Shown here piece after piece: positions 6,341 through 11,257 of a DNA stretch of 11,257 nucleotides. Position 1 is the first letter of the stretch. Every line of letters starts with the position of its first letter. The translations under genes were made by a program, and so were the position numbers. Below the pieces are notes generated by a model. It was not told the origin of the DNA. It searched no databases and was given only the letters and a program-made list of their open reading frames with translations. The DNA is from an uncultured Clostridia bacterium (GTDB lineage: Bacteria; Bacillota_A; Clostridia; TANB77; CAG-508): the NCBI GenBank assembly GCA_947594095.1, contig CANQEA010000044.1, forward strand, positions 1 through 11,257. The letters are read 5' to 3'.

Positions 6341-8948
6341 TTATATCCATTCTCCATATCTTTTAATATAGATTTTTTTAGCAAACATTGCAACAAAGCA
6401 ATATAAAACAGGAACTCCCAAAATGATTGACATATATGGAATAGGAATAGGAACAAGTCCAATTGCATTACCTAGCCATGTAAATGGAACTACAATACCA
6501 ATTATGCTTAGTAATATTGACGACAAATATACCATCTTGTGAGCGTTACTTTGTATAAATGGAATTTTAGCTGTTCTTATAATATGCATTCCAAGCAAGT
6601 TAGAAACAATGCTATAAGTAAACCATACTGTCTGGAAAAGTGCAGCATCTCTTAAATTAAACACAAACCATAAAAATATAAATACAATCATATCAAATAT
6701 AGAACTAAGAGGTCCCATAAATAGCATAAACTGTTTTAAACTCTTAATATTAAACTTTCTAGGTTTTGCTAAATATTCTTTATCTACGTTATCAAATGGT
6801 AGTGTTAATTGACCAAAATCATACAATAATCCTTCAACAAGCAATTGAATAGGTGTTTCTGGTAAAAATGGTAAAGCAACACTTGCAATAATAACAGACA
6901 TAACCTCTCCAAAGTTAAAGCTTGTTGCCATCTTAATATATTTCATTAAGTTGCCAAAGGTTTTTCTGCCTTCTGTTACACCATCTAATAGAACATGTAA
7001 ATCTTTTTCTAATAAAATAATATCTGCAGATTCTTTCGCAATATCGACGGCTGTATCTACTGAAATACCAACATCTGAATTTGTAAGAGAAGGGGCATCA
7101 TTTATTCCATCACCCATATACCCCACAACATTGCCATTTTCCTTAAGAAGTCTTACTATTCTTGCTTTTTGAATTGGAGAAAGTTTAACAAATATATTTG
7201 TATTTCTTAAAAGTCTTAAAATTGCAGTATCTGAAAGCTTTTCAAGCTCATTTCCTTCTATAATTCTTTTTGAATTAATTCCTACTTTTTTACAAATACA
7301 TTTTGTAACTTCTAAGTTGTCACCAGTTAAAACAACAACCCTTATACCAGCTTTATTTAACTTTTCAATAGAAGACTTTGCACTTTCTTTAGGTGGATCT
7401 AAAAATCCAATAAACCCAAGAAGAATCATATTTTTCTCATGCTCAACGTGAAAATGTTCTATATCTTGAATATCATTTTTCTGACAAACTGCAATAACTC
7501 TTAAACCATCTTTATTCATATTTTTAGAAATCTGTTTAATATTCTCTTTAATTTCTTTTGTTATTGGAGAAACATTTCCTTGGTAATCCACCATAGAACA
7601 TATTTGTAAAATTTCTTCAACAGCACCTTTTGTAATTAACTGTTTTTTTGTTCCATCAGTTACCACAACAGACAAACGTCTACGAGTAAAATCAAAAGGA
7701 ATTTCATCAACTAATTTATATTTAGTTGTAAGTTCTTCCATACCATTTTTAAAAGCTCTGTTTACAACTGCCTCATCAATATTCCCACGAAGGCCAGTTT
7801 GAAAATAAGAATTTAAAAATGCATGTTTTAAAACTCTAAGATCTTCTTGACCATGTATATCCAAATACTTTTCAAGTACAATTTTATCTTCAGTTAATGT
7901 TCCTGTTTTGTCTGTACACAAAATATTCATTGCACCAAAATTTTGAATCGAATCTAATTTTTTTACTATAGTCTTCTTCTTTGACATTCTAACAGCACCT
8001 TTAGATAAACTAGAAGACAAAATAACAGGAAGCAAAAGTGGTGTAATACAAATTGCAATCGCAACTGCAAATGTAAATGCAGTAACAGCAGAATGTTTCC
8101 ATGCATTTAAAATAAATACAATAGGTGTTAGTACTAACATGAAACGAATTAGAAGCTTACTAATATTTTCAACACCTTGTGTAAAAGATGATTTTGGTTT
8201 TCCTGTTGTGATAATATTTGCAACTTTACCAAAATAAGTACTATCAGCAGTTTTAATTACAACACCTTTTGCAGAACCACTAATAACATTTGTTCCCATA
8301 AAACAAATTGTATCCAAATCTGAAATATTATCTAATTCATCTATAGAAATCTCAGAATTAACATTTTTTCTAACAGCATCAGATTCACCGGTTAAAGAAG
8401 ACTGACCAACATAAAGGTCTTTAGCTTCAATAATTCTTAAGTCAGCTGGAATCATACTACCAGCAGATAATACCACTACATCACCTAATACAATTTCTTT
8501 AATAGGAATCTGTATTTCTTTTCCATCTCTAATTACTGAGACACTTGTTGCAACTAGTTCTTTTAGCTTTTCAGCCGCTTTATTTGAGCGGAACTCTTCA
8601 AAAAATTCAAGAAGAGTACTTGCAGTAACAAGTACCAAAATAACAATTATATTTGCATAACTTGGAACTTCTGCTAAATATACATCTGTATAAAATAAGA
8701 TAAGAACTACCCCTAGTAGAATACAATTAAATGGAGTAAATAAGCTTTCTTTTAAATAATGATACCATTTTTTTGGTTTAGCACCACGTATTTCATTAAG
8801 ACCATATTTATGTAAGTTCTCTGAAGCTTCTTCACTAGAGAGACCGAGTCTCTTTCACATTATATTTTTGCAAAAATTCCTCTTTTAGAAGAATACATTC
8901 TTGTCCATACATTTTAGAAACATTAACATCTTCTTTAGTATTTACCAT
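6341..8948 (-). CDS. mgtA: MgtA-type magnesium-transporting P-type ATPase, interrupted by a +1 frameshift at CGG codon 35
   Basis: This is a P3B-type ATPase, the class that imports Mg2+ across the cytoplasmic membrane. The start frame from ATG 8948 runs MVNTKEDVNV...KYNVKET, meets CGG at 8846-8844, and would stop at TAG 8837-8835. Skipping the C gives GLSSEEASENLHKYGLNEIRG, the standard MgtA N-terminal region, and an unbroken 868-residue protein of normal length. In restored numbering: two membrane helices at about 73-110, actuator motif TGES at 186-189, a membrane CITPLLLP near 300, phosphorylation motif DKTGTLT at 346, and MGDGINDAP at about 611. GFLDPPKES and PFDNVDKEYLAKPRKFN are MgtA-like, and about six C-terminal helices follow. 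The TTG at 8638 would remove the first helix and is rejected. An extended -10 promoter lies at 8972-8980. The leader is too short for an M-box Mg2+ riboswitch. Confidence 0.92.
8843..8849 (-). other. Putative +1 frameshift site ACT CGG T in the ATPase gene
   Basis: On the - strand the start frame reads AAA GAG ACT CGG TCT CTC TAG. Dropping the C (complement of 8846) gives AAA GAG ACT GGT CTC TCT AGT, and the MgtA homology continues. The restored frame has a TGA 10 nt upstream of the GGT codon and no ATG before it, so the two frames must be joined here to make the full protein. CGG is codon 35. There is no Shine-Dalgarno-like stimulator or slippery run beside it. Confidence 0.8.
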
Positions 8949-8971
8949 ATAAAATCATCTCCATATTCATA

Positions 8972-8980
8972 ATTATACCA
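8972..8980 (-). promoter_or_regulatory. Extended -10 promoter for the ATPase gene
   Basis: On the - strand TGGTATAAT (8980-8972) is an exact extended -10 element. The -35 region is weak (GTTTCA at 17 nt). The predicted start near 8965 leaves a leader of only about 17 nt before ATG 8948. Confidence 0.55.
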
Positions 8981-9019
8981 CTAATTTTTAAAATTGAAAC
9001 AAAAAATCAAAAAAAGTTA

Positions 9020-9048
9020 TTGACAAAGAAAAAAATTATGCTTAAAAT
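9020..9048 (+). promoter_or_regulatory. Promoter for the pilin-like gene
   Basis: TTGACA (9020-9025), a 17-nt spacer and TAAAAT (9043-9048) are separated ideally and follow an A-rich stretch that could act as an UP element. The transcript would start near 9055, leaving a leader of about 234 nt. Confidence 0.75.
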
Positions 9049-9107
9049 AAAGGTAAAATAAGAAAATGCAAATAAAATGAAAATACGAAAAAATAAGAAA
9101 TTTTATG

Positions 9108-9130
9108 TCTTTAAGTAATATACTTAAAGA
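9108..9130 (+). repeat. 9-bp inverted repeat in the pilin leader
   Basis: TCTTTAAGT (9108-9116) and ACTTAAAGA (9122-9130) pair perfectly across AATAT, in the early part of the long leader. It may be an operator or a weak RNA hairpin. Confidence 0.5.
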
Positions 9131-9218
9131 TAATAATCGATAAAGAATGACAAAAAACATTAACAATAACACCAACTATTCATATAATAAAGTTTAACAC
9201 ATAGTAAAAATAGTTTCT

Positions 9219-9256
9219 AACGTTGTTTTTGTTCTATTGAATAATAAAACAATGTT
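9219..9256 (+). repeat. 11-bp inverted repeat near the pilin ribosome binding site
   Basis: Positions 9219-9229 (AACGTTGTTTT) pair with 9246-9256 (AAAACAATGTT), with one G-U wobble, around a 16-nt loop. It ends about 19 nt before AAGGAG, so it could influence translation initiation. Confidence 0.4.
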
Positions 9257-9288
9257 TGGTAAAAATAACAAATGAAGGAGTGAAAAAG

Positions 9289-10567
9289 ATGTTAAAAAAT
9301 GAACAAATGAACAAAAAAATAAAGTACAAAAATGCACAAAGAAAAATCGAAGGTATTACATTAATTGCGTTAGTAATTACAATTATAGTAATCTTAATTT
9401 TAGCACGGAGTAAGTATTAACACACTATTTGGAGATAATGGAATGCTAACAAAGGCAGAAGAAGCAAGAGAAGCAAACTCTCATGCACAAGTAAAAGATG
9501 AATTACAACTAGAAATGCACAATTACGAAATTGAAAAAAGAACTAAAAACGCAAATCTAACATTAATTGAACATTTAAAAAATGCAGGATTTATAAAAGG
9601 TGTAGATGACTATTACGTAGTACAAGTTGATAAAGTAGGTAATCCAGCATTAGGGAAAGGAACAGATAGAACAACAGGAGACGTATATGTAATAGAAAAA
9701 GAAAATTCAACTACAGGAAATATAACAAAATTAGCAACAGTGCAAGAAAGTGATGTAAAACAAATTACAAAAGTAGCTGATGAAAGTATGGAAAGTGAAG
9801 ATTGGGTACTTAGATATTACAAAACATCTTCAGATGTTAAAACATTATTAAATCTTACCTCAACAGTATCATTAGAAGATGATGATAGGGGCAACCCAAC
9901 TGTACCAACAGTAAAAACAGTAGCAGATTTAAAAGTAGGAGACTATGTAGATTATGTAGTAAATGGACAAACATATAAAAGTATAGTATTATATGATAAA
10001 GATTACACTACAGAAGATGGAACATCATATGGAGTACAAATAGTTACAGAAAATTGTGTAGAAGATAATGTTTCCCTAACTGGTTTTAATGGAGCATTTG
10101 ATACACTAAATAGCAAAGCACAATACTACAAAAATAATTCAATTTGTACGTTAGCTAGATTGGTAGGCTCTGTACCTAGTGATGGCACCCTTGCATGTTT
10201 TGGGTATGAAGAACCTTACTCGGTTTTCGATGATCCATATGACCCTGAAATTGATATGAACCCTGATTTAGAAGAACTTGAGAATTTAAAAGTACTTAAT
10301 TCGGACAACAATTTCTGGTTGGGTTGGAAATGGTACGCACATGCCGACACTAATTCCGAACCAGACTTGTTAGAGGTGATTTCTAATGGTTACTTAATAT
10401 GTGCAGGATTAGTAGATTTCCCAGGTTTTTCGGATGGGGATTATAGTGGAGCAGATAGTACTGCTTCTAGTAGTCTTCGCCTATGTTTTCAATTAAAAGA
10501 AGAAACCGAAATTACAGGTGGAACTGGAAAAGTAGAAAATCCTTATCAATTACAAATGAAACAGTAA
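9289..10567 (+). CDS. Pilin-like surface protein with type IV prepilin leader, interrupted by a +1 frameshift at CGG codon 40
   Basis: ATG 9289, 8 nt after AAGGAG (9275-9280), opens a basic leader ending KIEG. A hydrophobic segment ITLIALVITIIVILILA follows, which is the prepilin-peptidase type Gly22/Ile23 cleavage site and helix seen in many clostridial pilin-like proteins. The start frame then meets CGG at 9406-9408 and stops at TAA 9418-9420. Skipping C 9406 yields GVSINTLFGDNGMLTKAEEA, the expected continuation, and a 425-residue protein. The Glu usual at +5 is Ala. Most of the 350-residue extracellular part is unrecognised; it contains an AEDLKVGDYVDYV-like beta segment (VADLKVGDYVDYVVNG) and ends GGTGKVENPYQL. 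Codons in about 10160-10480 (TCG, GCC, TCC, GAC) are more GC-rich than in the first half. It stands alone between a promoter and a terminator; no pilus assembly genes are in the window. Confidence 0.85.
9403..9409 (+). other. Putative +1 frameshift site GCA CGG A in the pilin-like gene
   Basis: The start frame reads TTA GCA CGG AGT AAG TAT TAA. Omitting C 9406 gives TTA GCA GGA GTA AGT ATT, that is LAGVSI, the conserved end of this pilin helix. CGG is codon 40. Without the shift only a 43-residue leader plus helix would be made. Confidence 0.8.
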
Positions 10568-10630
10568 ATACCGACCTTGTCGGGGTTTATAGAAAATTTT
10601 CATAATATTATAACTCTGACAAAACGATAT

Positions 10631-10654
10631 AAAGGCGAGCATATGCTCGCCTTT
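10631..10654. terminator. Palindromic terminator after the pilin-like gene
   Basis: AAAGGCGAGC (10631-10640) and GCTCGCCTTT (10645-10654) pair perfectly around ATAT, a 10-bp GC-rich stem with a short T-run. A smaller CCGAC/GTCGG hairpin (5-bp stem, 3-nt loop) lies at about 10570-10582, directly after the stop codon. Confidence 0.8.
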
Positions 10655-10683
10655 AAACATCCCTAATAACTTGAAAAAAGTTA

Positions 10684-10712
10684 TTGATTTTTTTAGTAAG
10701 TTATAGTAAAAT
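10684..10712 (+). promoter_or_regulatory. Promoter for the flavodiiron gene
   Basis: TTGATT (10684-10689), a 17-nt spacer and TAAAAT (10707-10712) put the transcript start near 10719, about 21 nt before ATG 10740. The A-rich stretch and -35 start (10674-10687) share 14 bases with the pilin promoter at 9010-9023. Confidence 0.7.
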
Positions 10713-10739
10713 AAAAAGGCAAAAGAAAGGGTGATTTAA

Positions 10740-11257
10740 ATGCAAGATACATATATTGCAGAAAATATTAAATTTATTGGAGTAAATGACAAAGAAATTA
10801 GATTATTTGAAGGGCAATATCATGTGCCAAATGGAATGAGTTATAACTCATATTTAATAAAAGATGATAAAAATGTAGTATTAGATACAGTAGACAAAAG
10901 AGCAACAGGGGAATGGCTTAAAAATTTAGAGAAAGAATTAGCAGGAGAACAAATAGACTATTTAGTTGTATCTCACTTAGAACCAGACCACGCATATAAT
11001 ATTGGGATTTTAGCTGAAAAATTTCCTGATATGAAAATTATTGGAAATGCAATTACATTTAATATGTTACCTAACTTTTTCGAAATAGACAATTTAGAAG
11101 CAAGAAAAGTAGTTGTAAAAGAAGGAGACACAATAAATATTGGTAAACATACTCTTCAATTTTTTATGGCACCAATGGTTCATTGGCCAGAAGTCATGGT
11201 TACTTATGAACAAAGTGAAAAAATATTATTTTCAGCAGATGGATTTGGAAAATTTGG
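10740..11257 (+). CDS. fprA: Flavodiiron protein (FprA-type), 5' part only
   Basis: Flavodiiron proteins reduce O2 or NO in anaerobes, with a metallo-beta-lactamase-fold diiron domain followed by a flavodoxin domain. The first 172 residues are present and the frame is open to the window edge, so the flavodoxin half is missing only because the window ends. What is visible: the typical opening (AENIKFIGVNDKEIRLFEGQ), PNGMSYNSYLI, the diiron signature SHLEPDH (family HxExDH) near 80-86, and MVHWPEVMVTYE near 140-151, whose His is a further iron ligand. GAAAGGG at 10725-10731 is 8 nt before ATG 10740. It has its own promoter and follows the pilin terminator, so it is an independent unit. A role in oxidative or nitrosative stress defence fits an anaerobe. 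Confidence 0.93.
   Translation, partial: MQDTYIAENIKFIGVNDKEIRLFEGQYHVPNGMSYNSYLIKDDKNVVLDTVDKRATGEWLKNLEKELAGEQIDYLVVSHLEPDHAYNIGILAEKFPDMKIIGNAITFNMLPNFFEIDNLEARKVVVKEGDTINIGKHTLQFFMAPMVHWPEVMVTYEQSEKILFSADGFGKF

Larger units (their letters stand above)
8949..9288. other. 340-bp divergent control region between the ATPase and pilin-like genes
   Basis: No gene is visible. It holds the ATPase promoter (8972-8980), the pilin promoter (9020-9048), and a long AT-rich pilin leader with two inverted repeats (9108-9130 and 9219-9256). The start ribosome binding site AAGGAG is at 9275-9280. No GC-rich aptamer such as a c-di-GMP riboswitch is recognisable. Confidence 0.6.

Noticed and set aside
6951..7172. 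+ strand reading frame inside the ATPase gene
   Set aside because: It is antisense to the conserved MGDGINDAP region of the ATPase and has no start signals.
6341..8638. ATPase gene starting at TTG 8638
   Set aside because: The same frame continues upstream through conserved MgtA residues and the first membrane helix; TTG 8638 lies inside a helix and has no ribosome binding site.
8949..9288. M-box or c-di-GMP riboswitch
   Set aside because: The ATPase leader is only about 17 nt, and the pilin leader is AT-rich without recognisable aptamer cores.
732..9408. Three random pseudogenising frameshifts or sequencing errors
   Set aside because: Not excluded, but disfavoured. The inserted base is always C before GG, never in a long homopolymer, and all three bodies are intact.
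10280..10520. Variable region of a diversity-generating retroelement
   Set aside because: No reverse transcriptase, template repeat or adenine-specific pattern is visible in the window.
9443..10567. Pilin-like gene starting at ATG 9443 as a soluble protein
   Set aside because: The conserved LAGVSI and the prepilin leader lie just upstream and join by one base; no ribosome binding site fits 9443.

Overview
The window is very AT-rich DNA with strong AGGAGG-type ribosome binding sites, TTGACA/TATAAT promoters and hairpin terminators. Its gene content includes a RuvA/RarA pair, a flavodiiron protein and a clostridial-style pilin leader. Together these point to an anaerobic Firmicute of the class Clostridia, plausibly gut-associated. 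No finer placement can be supported from the sequence alone.

Layout. Positions 10-3532 (+): ruvA; rarA (with a +1 frameshift); a CYTH-like protein; two half-size TauE/SafE permease genes; and a 46-residue one-helix membrane protein, ending at a hairpin at 3536-3566. Positions 3608-5270 (-): a Cys-rich Ig-like-fold protein and a protein with an HExxH zinc-protease motif. A divergent promoter region lies at 5271-5527. Positions 5528-6244 (+): a coiled-coil protein built on a nearly identical 51-bp tandem repeat. A bidirectional terminator at 6272-6321 separates it from a full-length MgtA-type P-type ATPase at 6341-8948 (-, with a +1 frameshift). A 340-bp control region follows. Positions 9289-10567 (+) hold a large pilin-like surface protein (with a +1 frameshift), then a terminator and the 5' part of a flavodiiron protein running off the end.

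The main discovery candidate concerns translation. Three unrelated genes (rarA, mgtA-like, pilin-like) are each interrupted once, and each is restored by skipping exactly one C. In every case that C is the first base of an in-frame CGG codon, and the next codon read is GGN (Gly) at a position where the family expects glycine. I scanned all genes here, about 3,300 codons. These are the only three in-frame CGG codons, although CGG occurs at least 11 times out of frame inside genes, and CGT and CGC are used for arginine. The simplest reading is that CGG is not decoded as a normal arginine codon in this organism. It would instead act as a +1 frameshift site, or be read as a CGGN quadruplet. Systematic sequence error or true pseudogenes remain possible but fit the pattern less well.

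Functionally the rest is a mixture: replication and recombination repair (RuvA, RarA), ion or anion transport (TauE/SafE halves, MgtA), a cell-surface pilin, O2/NO detoxification (flavodiiron protein), and several uncharacterised proteins. Apart from the 5' cluster, most units have their own promoter and terminator.
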